From positions 1 through 64,000 of the forward strand of contig NZ_CP077640.1 in NCBI RefSeq assembly GCF_019056395.1: DNA of 64,000 nucleotides, given 5' to 3'. How positions within the stretch are numbered: the first letter of the stretch is position 1; the number at the start of each line of letters is the position of its first letter. The notes under the pieces were generated by a model that did not search any database, was not told the origin of the DNA, and saw only the letters and a program-made list of their open reading frames with translations. Positions 16,348 to 25,671 of this stretch are shown piece after piece. The position numbers were made by a program, and so were the translations under genes. This stretch comes from Terribacillus sp. DMT04. GTDB lineage: Bacteria > Bacillota > Bacilli > Bacillales > Amphibacillaceae.

Positions 16348-16593
16348 TTAATAATGGTGATAGCCTTGAGAGTAATTATGTCCGTAGTGTGGCTGGCCGT
16401 ACCCATAATGCGGTTGACCGTACCCGTAATGTGGCTGATCGTACCCGTAGTGTGGCTGCCCATATCCGTAGTGTGGATACCCATATCCGTAATGTGGATA
16501 CCCACCATAGAATGGAGGTCTTCCATAACCAAATCCCGGTCTGATATTTCTTTCATCCTCGTGCTGACTACTGTAGCAATTTTCGTTTTGCAT
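16348..16593 (-). CDS. His/Tyr/Gly-rich repeat protein, coat-like
   Basis: An 81-aa protein with GGAAAGGGG upstream of ATG. After a polar start (MQNENCYSSQHEDERNIRPG) it consists of tandem (G/D)QPHYGYG-type repeats (about 35-73), ending YHHY. Composition matches spore coat or exosporium proteins and parallels the Gly-rich gene at 14084. Tandem codon repeats suggest length variation by slippage. Single gene with its own terminators. Confidence 0.65.
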   Translation of the reverse strand: MQNENCYSSQHEDERNIRPGFGYGRPPFYGGYPHYGYGYPHYGYGQPHYGYDQPHYGYGQPHYGYGQPHYGHNYSQGYHHY

Positions 16594-16691
16594 TTACAAA
16601 CCCCTTTCCTTTATATGGTGCAGTGTATGCCCATACTTTGGTTATGACTGAGCTAATACCCAGAAAAGAATAAGCATTGATTTTGTTATAC

Positions 16692-16719
16692 AAAAAAACC
16701 TCCTCATAAGTGAGGAGGG
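16692..16719 (-). terminator. Terminator of the minus-strand DUF421 gene
   Basis: Minus strand: CCTCCTCA pairs with TGAGGAGG, followed by T7. Confidence 0.8.
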
Positions 16720-16881
16720 AATAGGGATATTATATAGGTGAGGGAGTATGACCACTCCGCTACAAAAGTATATGTAGAGCCGTCTTAGTGGGTTACATAT
16801 CTAAAAGTAAAAGAAGTCCTTAATATATGCTTCTCAATACATATTACTATTAGATTTACATTCGTGAAGCTTGAGAAGTCA

Positions 16882-17416
16882 CTAATTGTTTTCTTTATCG
16901 TTTTGAGTCTGCACAAGAGAATGAGAAATTTTAGTTAAATCAGCCATGGTAATCGGTTGATGAATTTTCTTTTTTTCATAAGATAACTGTCCGCTGGGCT
17001 CGAGATAAGCCGTTTCGATTTCATTAATGTCAAAAACGCTGTGTTCCCGAAAGCGTTGCTGAAGATCGGCCATTGTTATTTTCATTCTTCTCATATTCTC
17101 TTCGTTTAATTTCCCCTTCTCCATAATGATAGTTGGAGTACCAGATAAATACTTCTTTATTTTTCTATTTTTAAAAGTAAGTAGGAGCAACAAGTAAAAT
17201 GTTATAACAAGGGCGATAAAGACAATTAAAGAGTGCCTGAACGTAACAGAAGGGTCAATTGCCATATTTGCAATAACTGAGCCAATTACAATAGACAATG
17301 CAAAGCTGAAATGGTTCTTATTGGAGTTAATGTGTTTGCCTATAAGACCAGTAATTACAAGAAGTAATAAGAAAACTAAATACTGCCTTAAGTGTTATAT
17401 AAATATAGACATTCAT
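16882..17416 (-). pseudogene. DUF421/YetF-like membrane protein, frameshifted
   Basis: The natural start is ATG at 17416 (MNVYIYITLKAVF), but the frame breaks near 17380 and the downstream part (YLVFLLLLVITGLIGKHIN, then SIVIGSVIANMAIDP) continues in the next frame. The C-terminal DUF421 domain (PTIIMEKGKLNEENMRRMKI) is complete. Net change is +1 or -2. Intact members have three membrane helices and a cytosolic domain; YetF-type proteins occur in spores and vegetative cells with unknown biochemical role. If the shorter frame from TTG 17298 is used, the first membrane helices are lost. Confidence 0.65.
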
Positions 17417-17548
17417 GTTGGTCATTCCTTACCAAAGCTATTTTCAACCTAGGACATAACGTTCCCTAATCGGTTAAAAGGCATTCAATAATAAATTTTA
17501 AGAACTTTGTTCAAACTACATATAAACCTCATGGAAAGAGTGGGTTAT

Positions 17549-18253
17549 ATGGATTTGTTAATGAACCCTTTCATTATTTTTATATTTGGGTTCCTGTTTT
17601 TACGCTTTACTGGAAAAAAGGCTGTATCTCAAATGCATACATTTGATGTTCTTTACGTTATTGTAATTGGTAATGCAATCAGCCAACCAATACAGAAAAA
17701 CAATATTTGGTTAGCACTACTGTGTACAGGAATCTTTGTATTACTTTATAAAATATTCATGCGTCTATCACTTCATAATAAGTTACGTTGGATTCTTTAT
17801 GAGAGTCCGACTGTTCTCATTAGAAATGGTGATATTGACCGAAAAGGTTTGAAGAAGGTTAGGCTACCTGTTGATGAATTTCTCGCACAGTTGCGAATTC
17901 AAGGTATCACCGATACTACCACAGTTGAAATGGCTACGCTTGAAGATTCTGGTGTATTAAGTGTGATACCTAAAGCTGAGTATAGACCTGTCCAACCTGC
18001 AGATATGGATATCAATGTCAAAAGAGAATACATACCTATACCTCTGATAATGGATGGCCAAATAATCAACCACAATCTTAAGTATTTGAACCTTACAAAG
18101 GAATGGGTTTTGCAACAGTTAGAGTTAAAACATATAGGGATTGATGATATAATCCTTGGAACTTACACAGAGAATAAGAAATTACGAGTGGATACAAATG
18201 TTGAAAAAGGTCAGTCTGGAATGTATTTCTACCAACCAGGTCAACATAATTAA
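17549..18253 (+). CDS. DUF421 (YetF-like) membrane protein
   Basis: A 234-aa protein from ATG 17549 (an upstream in-frame ATG at 17507 is possible; neither has a strong ribosome binding site). It has the full layout: membrane helices (PFIIFIFGFLFLRFTGKKAV, then DVLYVIVIGNAISQPI), then the domain PTVLIRNGDIDRKGLKKVRL with the usual DEFLAQLRIQGI segment, then a second similar domain. This is the only intact one of three DUF421 genes within 3.5 kb. Function unknown; paralogues are frequent in spore formers. Confidence 0.8.
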   Translation: MDLLMNPFIIFIFGFLFLRFTGKKAVSQMHTFDVLYVIVIGNAISQPIQKNNIWLALLCTGIFVLLYKIFMRLSLHNKLRWILYESPTVLIRNGDIDRKGLKKVRLPVDEFLAQLRIQGITDTTTVEMATLEDSGVLSVIPKAEYRPVQPADMDINVKREYIPIPLIMDGQIINHNLKYLNLTKEWVLQQLELKHIGIDDIILGTYTENKKLRVDTNVEKGQSGMYFYQPGQHN

Positions 18254-18305
18254 TGAAAGTATTCCAATAGGTCAAATAACGTAGTTTAATACACCATCTG
18301 AAAAC

Positions 18306-18359
18306 GGAAACGCAGATAACTAAAGGCGCCTCATTGCACCTTTAGTTATCTGCGTTTCC
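18306..18359. repeat. Long perfect inverted repeat
   Basis: GGAAACGCAGATAACTAAAGG and its exact complement CCTTTAGTTATCTGCGTTTCC (21 bases each) surround a 12-base loop. It sits between the DUF421 gene and a converging gene. No T-run follows on the plus strand, so it is either a weak terminator or a small mobile repeat. Confidence 0.8.
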
Positions 18360-18420
18360 TGATGAAAGGATACTATAATAAGCCGATTTGCATACAACCT
18401 AAGTTCATCTTAATTTCAGC

Positions 18421-18714
18421 TTATTGTATCCTTCGAAGAATTGCAGCAAGAACATCGTCCATAGACATATCATCATTAGCGTCAAGGAAATCAGTTAATT
18501 GGTTATTGTTATTTGTATCTGAAGGTACTTCTCCAATTAAAGTGATATTGGACAGGTCCGTATTACGATCAGTCTCAATCAAATCAACACTAAGCTTTCC
18601 ATTCAATAATAAGACAGCTGTTAAGATGTCTAAATCACTTACAACATAGTCATTCTTGGAAAGTTGGATCTGAAGGTTATTATTTTGCACTTTAGATTTG
18701 TTTAATTGTCTCAT
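18421..18714 (-). CDS. Hypothetical 97-aa protein
   Basis: The start at 18714 is chosen for AAAGGGGGA upstream; an in-frame start 33 bases earlier lacks one. Residues 8-60 (VQNNNLQIQLSKNDYVVSDL, then ILTAVLLLNGKLSVDLIETD) read as a beta-rich domain, and the acidic tail ends MSMDDVLAAILRRIQ. No signal or clear membrane helix. Not recognised. Confidence 0.6.
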   Translation of the reverse strand: MRQLNKSKVQNNNLQIQLSKNDYVVSDLDILTAVLLLNGKLSVDLIETDRNTDLSNITLIGEVPSDTNNNNQLTDFLDANDDMSMDDVLAAILRRIQ

Positions 18715-18853
18715 CGCAATTCCCCCTTTATGATAGGTTATTCTCATCTTAATAGTTCGTGCTTTTAATTTCTCTATAGGGTTCTTGTAAATAGTAAGTT
18801 TTTAGTTATTTGGAGACAGTATTTATATATAACTTAGAGAGGATGAGAATAGA

Positions 18854-19174
18854 ATGAGTTTTCCTATAATACATACGAATTTTTGGGACTCTACGATAGG
18901 TATACCTGTGGTTTTAATACTGACGCAATGTATTAAGTGGTTTACACCTATAAGTAGAAAGTACATACCTACTGTCGCAGTAATATTAGGGTTAATGGTA
19001 TCTATATTTTATAGTCACCCACATGACCTTGTGGCAGGTATATTTATGGGATATTTCTATGGGTATGCTGCTATTGGCAGCTACGCAGCAACCAAAACCT
19101 CTTGGCAAGCATTTAGAGAAGAGAAGCGTACTTTTACACAGTATCAATTGAAAAGTAAAAAGCCTCCTTACTAG
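18854..19174 (+). CDS. Holin-like small membrane protein
   Basis: A 106-aa protein with AGAGAGGATG before ATG. Three hydrophobic segments: IGIPVVLILTQCIKWF, TVAVILGLMVSIFY and GYFYGYAAIGSYAATKTSW, then a basic tail. The layout resembles the A118-type phage holin family (Hol118). No endolysin is adjacent, so it is either a phage relic or a membrane protein recruited for another role. Confidence 0.55.
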   Translation: MSFPIIHTNFWDSTIGIPVVLILTQCIKWFTPISRKYIPTVAVILGLMVSIFYSHPHDLVAGIFMGYFYGYAAIGSYAATKTSWQAFREEKRTFTQYQLKSKKPPY

Positions 19175-19287
19175 TGTAAGGAAGCAAGTTGGGAGATTAA
19201 TTAAAAACAAAGTCGTACTAATGTAGTATATGGTCAACTGCATAAGAGTGTGAAAAGATTCGTCAGTACTGGAAGAGAAAATTAGTG

Positions 19288-19464
19288 TTAATGTAACTCA
19301 TCCAGTTGCTCATTATCCACTTCTATCATACGTTGAATAATTCGCTTGTGTGCCATTAATTCGATTCTAGTTGTACGACTCAATAAAGTATCTTGGAGCT
19401 GATGGTCTATATAAGCTATTGCTTGAAATAGATCCTCATGTTCTTGTTCGATATCATCACCCAC
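19288..19464 (-). CDS. Small helical protein, possibly truncated at the 5' end
   Basis: A 58-aa helical frame from GTG (GDDIEQEHEDLFQAIAYIDH, later RIELMAHKRIIQRMIEVDNE). An in-frame TAA stands immediately before GTG. Ten codons upstream an ATG with a good AGGAG site (19494) opens the same frame but meets that TAA. Either the gene lost its first ten codons to a nonsense change, or GTG is used by reinitiation. Not recognised. Confidence 0.4.
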   Translation of the reverse strand: MGDDIEQEHEDLFQAIAYIDHQLQDTLLSRTTRIELMAHKRIIQRMIEVDNEQLDELH

Positions 19465-19663
19465 TTAAATAATAATAGTAATCATCTGATTCATTATTAT
19501 TATCTCCTAGTGTGTAGGCTGCATTCATCTAACTGAAAGCAATGCATTAACTAATGAATTATTAAATTCAATACATAGATAACCTGTAAGTTCATAACCT
19601 GTCGTAATACTGCGGAAATATCACAATCATGTAGTTCTCAACAAATAGGTGGTTAAGGAATTA

Positions 19664-20327
19664 ATGAGCTTTGCAGGAGTAACAATAAGATGTGTATTCA
19701 GTTTTACTATTTTGTATATCGTCTCAAGAATTATAGGTAAGAAGCTCATTCCAAATCACCTTCTTCGACTTCATTTCAGGTATTTCATTGGGTGCAATAG
19801 CTTCTATAATGATTCTGGAGAGTAGGGTACCTCTGTTAAAAGGAGGATACGTTGTTATATTATTTGGAGCACTAACATGGTTTCTCGGTGTTTCAGCTAT
19901 AAAATCCTTTACAGCAAGAAAAGTGTTGGATGATGAACCTTTATTAGTCATCAAAGATGGAAAAATACACGAACAAGGGATGAAACACGCTAGGCTTACA
20001 AAGGATAGCTTACTTCCTCTTTTAAGGCAGAAAGATATTTTTTACTTGGGTGAAGTAGAGTTTGCCTTCTTTGAAACTGATGGGTCTCTTTCACCTTATA
20101 AAAAACCAAATCAAAAATCTGATCAAGCTACTGTAAGAGGTGTACCACAGACCTTTATCATGGATGGAAAGATTCTAGAGGATTCTCTTCAAGCTACGGG
20201 GAAAAATAAAGACTGGGTAGCTCACATTTTAAAAACACGTCAAATTAATCTAAGAGACGTGTTTGTCGCACAACTAGACGAAAGAGGAGAGCTGTATGTC
20301 GACATGCGGAATGACAAGCATTTTTAA
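19664..20327 (+). pseudogene. DUF421/YetF-like membrane protein, frameshifted
   Basis: ATG 19664 (AAGGAA upstream) opens MSFAGVTIRCVFSFTILYIV, then SRIIGKK. The frame then breaks near 19745 and the next frame continues SFQITFFDFISGISLGAIAS, a canonical DUF421 segment, through the cytosolic domain (PLLVIKDGKIHEQGMKHARL) to a normal end. Net change +1 or -2. If read from the internal ATG at 19788 the first two helices would be missing. This is the second broken DUF421 copy in 3.5 kb. Confidence 0.65.
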
Positions 20328-20436
20328 TAATTGTGCTTAATTTAGTTTGGAGTCGGGAGTTCTTCTGTAACAGAAAACATTGGAGAACAAATATTAATGA
20401 TGTAATGTTAATCAAGATTACAGAAGGAAGGGTTAT

Positions 20437-20583
20437 ATGAAATCGACAATATTTACATATACAATTTTTGTAACATGCTTTATTTTTTTAGTATTGTACT
20501 ATTTTTTACTGTTTAGCTATCATGAATTCCAAGACAACATACACAACTTTGATGCATTTATAAAAGTGGACGAAAAGAAATAA
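20437..20583 (+). CDS. Small single-pass membrane protein
   Basis: A 48-aa frame with GGAAGGG before ATG. One long hydrophobic helix (TIFVTCFIFLVLYYFLLF, about 9-26) then a polar tail. It follows the DUF421 remnant by about 110 bases. Not recognised; membrane peptides of this size are easy to over-call. Confidence 0.45.
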   Translation: MKSTIFTYTIFVTCFIFLVLYYFLLFSYHEFQDNIHNFDAFIKVDEKK

Positions 20584-20712
20584 AAAGCCCCTTAATAGGG
20601 ACTTGTGTAGGGAGATTGCATTATTCGCAAGAATTTCTTGCAAAACCAGTATATGTTCAATGGTAAGTTAATGTTACTCATAGTAGATTTTTATAATGTC
20701 TTAAAATCGTAC

Positions 20713-21699
20713 TTATATAAAACCCCCTCTAACAAGAATACCTTTTATTTCATTTACTTTAAGCAAGTTTTGGCTTGAGCTATAATTTGTTATTTCAACT
20801 TTATTAAAATTTCTATAATGCTCTTTAATCTTTTCAGATACCACAACTGGAAGAATAACAAAATAACTATCATCATAGATAATTGCTGATAGGCTTTCTG
20901 TATCACTTAAAAGTACTTCATGAATCTTCTCGCCAGGTCGTATACCTATGATTTCGAAATCATTATCTATTTTATGCTCTTTCATTAATACAGTGGCCAG
21001 TTCAGTAATCTTAATTGCCGGCATCTTCATAATGAAGATCTCTCCGCCCAATGCATCAAATGTGGCCTTCAATACTAGCTGTATGGCGTCTTCAACTGTC
21101 ATAAAGAAACGTGTCATCTCCAAATTAGTTATTTTTAACTTTTCCTTTTTTGAAATTGATTCATCAAACAAGTGAATAACACTGCCATTTGTACCAAGTA
21201 CATTACCACCACGAATACAAATGAACTTAGTTTTAACATTCTCATTTGTATTTGCATGCACTATCAAGCGTTCTCCCATAGCTTTGGTTAAGCCGTAGAA
21301 ATTGGAAGGATCAGCAGCTTTATCAGTTGATATATATATGACTTTATCTATATTGTGACGAATGGCAGTATCAATGACGTGTTGAGTACCTATTACGTTT
21401 GTCTTTAATGCTTCTAATGGTTGTTCTTCGCATACTGGCACATGTTTAAGTGCAGCTAAATGAAATAAATAATTAACTCCGTTAGTAGCATCGAATAAAG
21501 CTTCCTGATCCCGTATATCTCCAATTATAAATTTTAATGTTGGATTGTTATTAAAATCGTGCTTCATCTGAAACTGGCGCGATTCGTTTCTAGAGAATAT
21601 GCGAATCTCTGTAGGTTGATAAGCAAGTAATTGCCTTACTAGCTCATATCCCCAAGAACCAGTACCTCCTGTAATACAGATGACCTTATTCTTAAACAA
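20713..21699 (-). CDS. UDP-sugar 4,6-dehydratase of the CapD/FnlA family
   Basis: A 328-aa short-chain dehydrogenase from TTG, with AGGAGG upstream. The NAD site is CITGGTGSWGYELV; the catalytic pair lies in YISTDKAADPSNFYGLTKAM (Y-x3-K). NESRQFQMKHDF and ICIRGGNVLGT are typical of inverting UDP-GlcNAc 4,6-dehydratases (FnlA, CapE, PseB-like). It makes a UDP-4-keto-6-deoxy sugar. Together with the 2-epimerase upstream it would supply deoxy amino sugars for a surface glycan. It is separated from that gene by about 330 bases that include a terminator, so it may have its own promoter. Confidence 0.85.
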   Translation of the reverse strand: MFKNKVICITGGTGSWGYELVRQLLAYQPTEIRIFSRNESRQFQMKHDFNNNPTLKFIIGDIRDQEALFDATNGVNYLFHLAALKHVPVCEEQPLEALKTNVIGTQHVIDTAIRHNIDKVIYISTDKAADPSNFYGLTKAMGERLIVHANTNENVKTKFICIRGGNVLGTNGSVIHLFDESISKKEKLKITNLEMTRFFMTVEDAIQLVLKATFDALGGEIFIMKMPAIKITELATVLMKEHKIDNDFEIIGIRPGEKIHEVLLSDTESLSAIIYDDSYFVILPVVVSEKIKEHYRNFNKVEITNYSSSQNLLKVNEIKGILVRGGFI

Positions 21700-21862
21700 T
21701 CTCCAAACCTCCTAATGAGATGACTTCTTAATTAAAATCACTTGATTAAAGGCGACATCTAGGACAACCATTACTTCACGAACCCTCAATTTAGTATATG
21801 AATATTGTTAAATAGTGATTGGATAAAACCGCGAATAGATTACCGCGTTAATTCTTAAATAC

Positions 21863-21893
21863 AAAAAAAGACCCCTTATCAAAAAAGGAGTCA
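21863..21893 (-). terminator. Terminator after the 2-epimerase gene
   Basis: Minus strand: GACTCCTT pairs with AAGGGGTC, followed by T7. It lies between the epimerase and the downstream dehydratase gene. Confidence 0.7.
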
Positions 21894-22025
21894 CGAGGGG
21901 GAGGGTCCTCATATACCCGCCCTGTTGCGGTTACCGATATATATTGTATGTCAGAAGTATAATATAGTTCTTAATTCAAAAAAGAAATACAAGCTTCAGA
22001 TACATAACATCAGTACTTTTCAGTA

Positions 22026-23123
22026 TTAATTATACTTTTCAATCCAATTAACGATACGGGTACTTGTTTGTCCATCCCCGTAGGGATTCTTTGCTTTTGC
22101 AGTTTGATTATAGAGTGAGGGGTCGATTAGTTGTTTATGTATTGCATCTATAATGGGTGCACTTTCTGTACCAGCAAGAATCAAAGTTCCAGCTTCCATG
22201 CCTTCAGTTCGTTCTGTAGAATTTCTTACTACGATAACAGGGATATCAAAAGCAGGTGCTTCTTCTTGTATTCCGCCAGAGTCCGTGACAACCATATATG
22301 ACTGCTTCATCAAAACGGAAAATGATACATAATCCATTGGTTCTACCACATGTACTTGTTTGTGATTTAATAGTCTTTTTATTTGACGCTGGACATTTGG
22401 ATTGGGATGAGCTGGAAAAACAACCTCAACATCCTTATGCAGATTTACAATTTCTAAGATTGCATTATAAATCTTATTCATATGCTCGAAGTTTTCTCTT
22501 CTATGGGTAGTCAACAACAATATCTTCTTTTTGAAGTTCAGATAGGGGTGAATTTCATATACAGAACTATTTGTTTGTTGCTGAATGTAATGTAATGCAT
22601 CAATGACAGGGTTTCCTACAACTTGGATCTTACTTTCCAATATGTTCTCTGCGAGTAAGTTTTCTTTATTTTTTTGCGTGGGTGCAAAATGGTAAGTTGC
22701 CAAGCGTGTAACTAGTTGGCGATATGCTTCCTCAGGGAAAGGAGAATAGATATCATTAGTACGTAGCCCGGCCTCAATATGAACTATAGGAACCTTGTGG
22801 TGAAATGAAGAAAAGGCAGCAGCAAAAGTAGATGCAGTATCCCCAACTATAAAAACAAGGTCGGGCTTGATGCTATCTAAGGTCTGTGAAATCGCCGAAA
22901 TTGCTTTACTAACAAATTGATCGGCACGTTGATTTTTGGACATAAGCTTTAAATTATAATCAGATTCTAAAGAAAATAATTGTAGTGTATCATTTATAAG
23001 CTTTTCGTGTTGTCCTGTATTTATTAATACAGTTTCATGCTTAGTTTCTTTTCTAATAGCTTGAATAACGGGGGCGAGTTTAATGCCTTCCGGACGAGTA
23101 CCAAGTATAAAAGCAATTTTCAT
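22026..23123 (-). CDS. wecB: UDP-N-acetylglucosamine 2-epimerase (non-hydrolysing)
   Basis: A 365-aa GT-B fold enzyme with AGAGGTGAC before ATG. It begins MKIAFILGTRPEGIKLAPVI and has INTGQHEKL, HIEAGLRTND, HRRENFEHM and VTDSGGIQEEAP, all hallmarks of WecB/MnaA. It interconverts UDP-GlcNAc and UDP-ManNAc (or the corresponding 6-deoxy sugars) in the cytosol. The glycosyltransferase ends 16 bases upstream, so the two are an operon. Likely an accessory copy for plasmid-encoded surface glycan. Confidence 0.9.
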   Translation of the reverse strand: MKIAFILGTRPEGIKLAPVIQAIRKETKHETVLINTGQHEKLINDTLQLFSLESDYNLKLMSKNQRADQFVSKAISAISQTLDSIKPDLVFIVGDTASTFAAAFSSFHHKVPIVHIEAGLRTNDIYSPFPEEAYRQLVTRLATYHFAPTQKNKENLLAENILESKIQVVGNPVIDALHYIQQQTNSSVYEIHPYLNFKKKILLLTTHRRENFEHMNKIYNAILEIVNLHKDVEVVFPAHPNPNVQRQIKRLLNHKQVHVVEPMDYVSFSVLMKQSYMVVTDSGGIQEEAPAFDIPVIVVRNSTERTEGMEAGTLILAGTESAPIIDAIHKQLIDPSLYNQTAKAKNPYGDGQTSTRIVNWIEKYN

Positions 23124-23139
23124 AGTTAGTCACCTCTTC

Positions 23140-24639
23140 CTACATAAGTTCTAAGCCTATAATATTACCGTTACTTTCAATAAATCTTACGACCATTGAG
23201 TTGTTACCCCATTCTTGTAACTGGTTTTGAACAACTGCTTTAAATTGATAATTAAGTGTTTGTTGATCAGTAGAGGTAATGTTATTACTATGTCTTCTTT
23301 GATGGTATAAGGGAACATCAATCCAAGAAAATTCACAGACGGAAGCTAATTTTAAAAACATCATGTAATCATCAGCCAGTAAAGGCTCACCGTTTAGTTC
23401 CGCCTTCCAACCACCTAACTGTTCCAAAGTAGACATTCTATACATACGAGGACAATGTGTCGCAAATTTCTCCATGACATCGTATTTATCCTTATACTTT
23501 ATACCTTTAACAATAGGGCCTTCCTCTAACCCCGATTCTGTTTGATACCATAATTTACGATTTGCATAAAGTAAACCAACGTTTTGATTTATAGAATTAA
23601 ATTGTTGATGCATAATTTCGACAGCTTTATTGTCTAGCCAATCGTCACCATCTAACTCCAAGACATATTTACCAAGAACATATTCAAGTCCTATGTTAAG
23701 TGCCTCGGCCTTCACTCTAGCAGATACATGTATTGGTATAATACGAGAATCACTGAAGCTTGTAATTTTCTGAAGTGTACCATCTGTTGATCCTACGTCT
23801 ATAACAACAATATGGATGTTTTGATGCGATTGATTTAAGACACTCTGAATACATTGTTCTATATATTCTTCATGGTTTTTGGCAGTAATGATTACTGTAA
23901 CATCCGGAATATCTTGTTTGAGACGCCGATGGTGTAGACTTGCTTTCATGGCCTGTAAGTATAGGTCTTGTTGACCTGTCAGAGTAGTTAGAGAGAATTT
24001 CCCATTGAGACGATACTCCATTAGGGATTTCGGAATAAGTTGAATTTCACCTTGATCTAAAAGTCTAATCCAAAATTCATAGTCTGATACAACACCAAAT
24101 TGAGTACTGTATCCACCAGCTCTCTCGTATGCATCTCTCTTAAAAATAAAAGATGCTCCTATAAAAGAGAGAGAGAGAATTGAACTTTTCTCCTTATTCA
24201 TTAGTTTTTCCATGATAGTGTACCAGTTATCTTCATCAACAAATTTGATCCCGTCTTGATTTATGGGCAAGTAATAGGAATAAAGCAGAACCACATCTTC
24301 AGTTGTTTTCTGAATATACTCAGAAAAAGTGCTTAGAAAACTAGGGTCTTGTCGATTATCTATTGAAATCCAAGTAAGATATGGGCAGTCCGTCAAATAA
24401 GAAAAACCTTCATCTAATGAGAATGCTATTCCCATGTTTTTCTCTCTATTTATTATTCGATAAGGAATAGTTAAAATATCTACAGCTTTATAAACATGCT
24501 CGACAGTTTGTTGATTAGCGCCATCAAGTACAATAATCAATTTGAAATCACGGTGGATTTGTTGTTCAATGGCCTGCATACATTCGTAAATGTATAATAC
24601 TTCAACATTATATACAGGTAAAACTACACCTATAGTCAT
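23140..24639 (-). CDS. Two-domain family 2 glycosyltransferase
   Basis: The start at 24639 is supported by GGAGGAGGGAG; the product is 499 aa. It contains two GT-A domains. The first (about 1-210) starts TIGVVLPVYNVEVLYIYECM and has WISIDNRQDP where DxD is expected. The second (about 225-420) starts VTVIITAKNHEEYIEQCI, with DVGSTDGT and the canonical LELDGDDWLD. It would transfer one or two sugars during glycan assembly on the cytosolic side. First gene of the operon with the epimerase and divergent from the DUF1796 gene. Confidence 0.85.
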   Translation of the reverse strand: MTIGVVLPVYNVEVLYIYECMQAIEQQIHRDFKLIIVLDGANQQTVEHVYKAVDILTIPYRIINREKNMGIAFSLDEGFSYLTDCPYLTWISIDNRQDPSFLSTFSEYIQKTTEDVVLLYSYYLPINQDGIKFVDEDNWYTIMEKLMNKEKSSILSLSFIGASFIFKRDAYERAGGYSTQFGVVSDYEFWIRLLDQGEIQLIPKSLMEYRLNGKFSLTTLTGQQDLYLQAMKASLHHRRLKQDIPDVTVIITAKNHEEYIEQCIQSVLNQSHQNIHIVVIDVGSTDGTLQKITSFSDSRIIPIHVSARVKAEALNIGLEYVLGKYVLELDGDDWLDNKAVEIMHQQFNSINQNVGLLYANRKLWYQTESGLEEGPIVKGIKYKDKYDVMEKFATHCPRMYRMSTLEQLGGWKAELNGEPLLADDYMMFLKLASVCEFSWIDVPLYHQRRHSNNITSTDQQTLNYQFKAVVQNQLQEWGNNSMVVRFIESNGNIIGLELM

Positions 24640-24757
24640 TAACTCCCTCCTCCTAAATAGCAATATATGATTGAATTTTAAATTTATGTATCAATCCAAT
24701 TAAAGGCATTTTAGAGTGGAAACTAAAATAATAATAAATAGAAGGAGGGGGAATTGG

Positions 24758-25444
24758 ATGAAGCTTACAGAGATACAAAAGACCTATGATCATGTCATTA
24801 GCCTAGGTTACTGGTGCGATGGCGCATCTCAATTAAGAAATAAAAATCTAAGAAGAGAAGCATTTCCTTTTGATTGGATGTTAACACCCTCATTAGGGAG
24901 TATATCTTCCTTAATAAGGACTGACTTTAAGGACTACATGACTATGGAGAACCTTATTGCAATTGGTCAGAGTAATATCTTAGTGGATATGGATGTTATC
25001 GACGAAAAAAATATCACACAAGTAGTCTATGACAAGAAGTATCATATTGCTTCCGTTCACGATATTCCACTAGCATCAGAGGAAGAGTGGCCATATCTTT
25101 ACAAGGAATACATACTAAAAGTTCAAAGGAGAGTTGATCGATTCACGCGTGTCTTATCATCCAACGATACAATTCTTTTTATTCGAGTTAGTGGAAACAC
25201 AGGTGAAGTTGCCAGACTAATACAAGCACTTGATGACAAATCAAAAGGGCCATATACACTACTAATTATTAACCCAACTGATGAAGTGGAAACTATTTTC
25301 GAGGAGAATATACCTGAACTCAAAAATGTATGTTTCGTAAATGTGCCTTTAAAGTACAATGATACTTTCCTAGATATTCTTACAATCAAAAGAATAGATC
25401 AGACTTATTGGGACTCCATTTTAAATGGTATAACCCTATCCTAA
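24758..25444 (+). CDS. DUF1796 putative papain-like protein
   Basis: The start at 24758 is backed by GGAGGGG; 228 aa. The pattern is that of DUF1796: YDHVISLGYWCDGASQLRN (Cys at the family's conserved position), FPFDWMLTPSLGSI, then KYHIASVHDIP (His) and ILFIRVSGNTGEVARL. The family is annotated as putative cysteine peptidases and is usually linked to glycan or surface polysaccharide genes, as here, where it is divergent from the glycosyltransferase. Substrate unknown. Confidence 0.75.
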   Translation: MKLTEIQKTYDHVISLGYWCDGASQLRNKNLRREAFPFDWMLTPSLGSISSLIRTDFKDYMTMENLIAIGQSNILVDMDVIDEKNITQVVYDKKYHIASVHDIPLASEEEWPYLYKEYILKVQRRVDRFTRVLSSNDTILFIRVSGNTGEVARLIQALDDKSKGPYTLLIINPTDEVETIFEENIPELKNVCFVNVPLKYNDTFLDILTIKRIDQTYWDSILNGITLS

Positions 25445-25553
25445 ATAAGCTGAAGTAATGGGTTAGGAGCTTTAGTAACATGGGTTGCTTTAGTCTTATC
25501 ACTTTTTAGAGCGTGGGGATCTAGCGAACTATGACTGAGCAAACTAAGTAAAA

Positions 25554-25574
25554 AGAAGCCCTCTGGGGGCTTTA
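25554..25574 (+). terminator. Hairpin terminator
   Basis: GAAGCCC pairs with GGGGCTTT around TCTG, with A and T flanks. Downstream of the DUF1796 gene. Confidence 0.55.
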
Positions 25575-25596
25575 GTTGAATAATTAAATTAAATTG

Positions 25597-25637
25597 GACC
25601 ACACATATTAGACATATATAATATGTGTGGTCCTTTT
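25597..25637 (+). terminator. Strong hairpin terminator
   Basis: GGACCACACATAT pairs perfectly with ATATGTGTGGTCC, followed by T4. No further gene is seen between here and 26029 except the repeat block. Confidence 0.8.
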
Positions 25638-25671
25638 AATATCAACTGTTTCACTTATCCAACCTAAATAT

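Noticed and set aside
16354-16647. Plus-strand frame of 97 aa rich in Val/Trp/Met
   Set aside because: Antisense shadow of the His/Tyr/Gly repeat gene at 16348.
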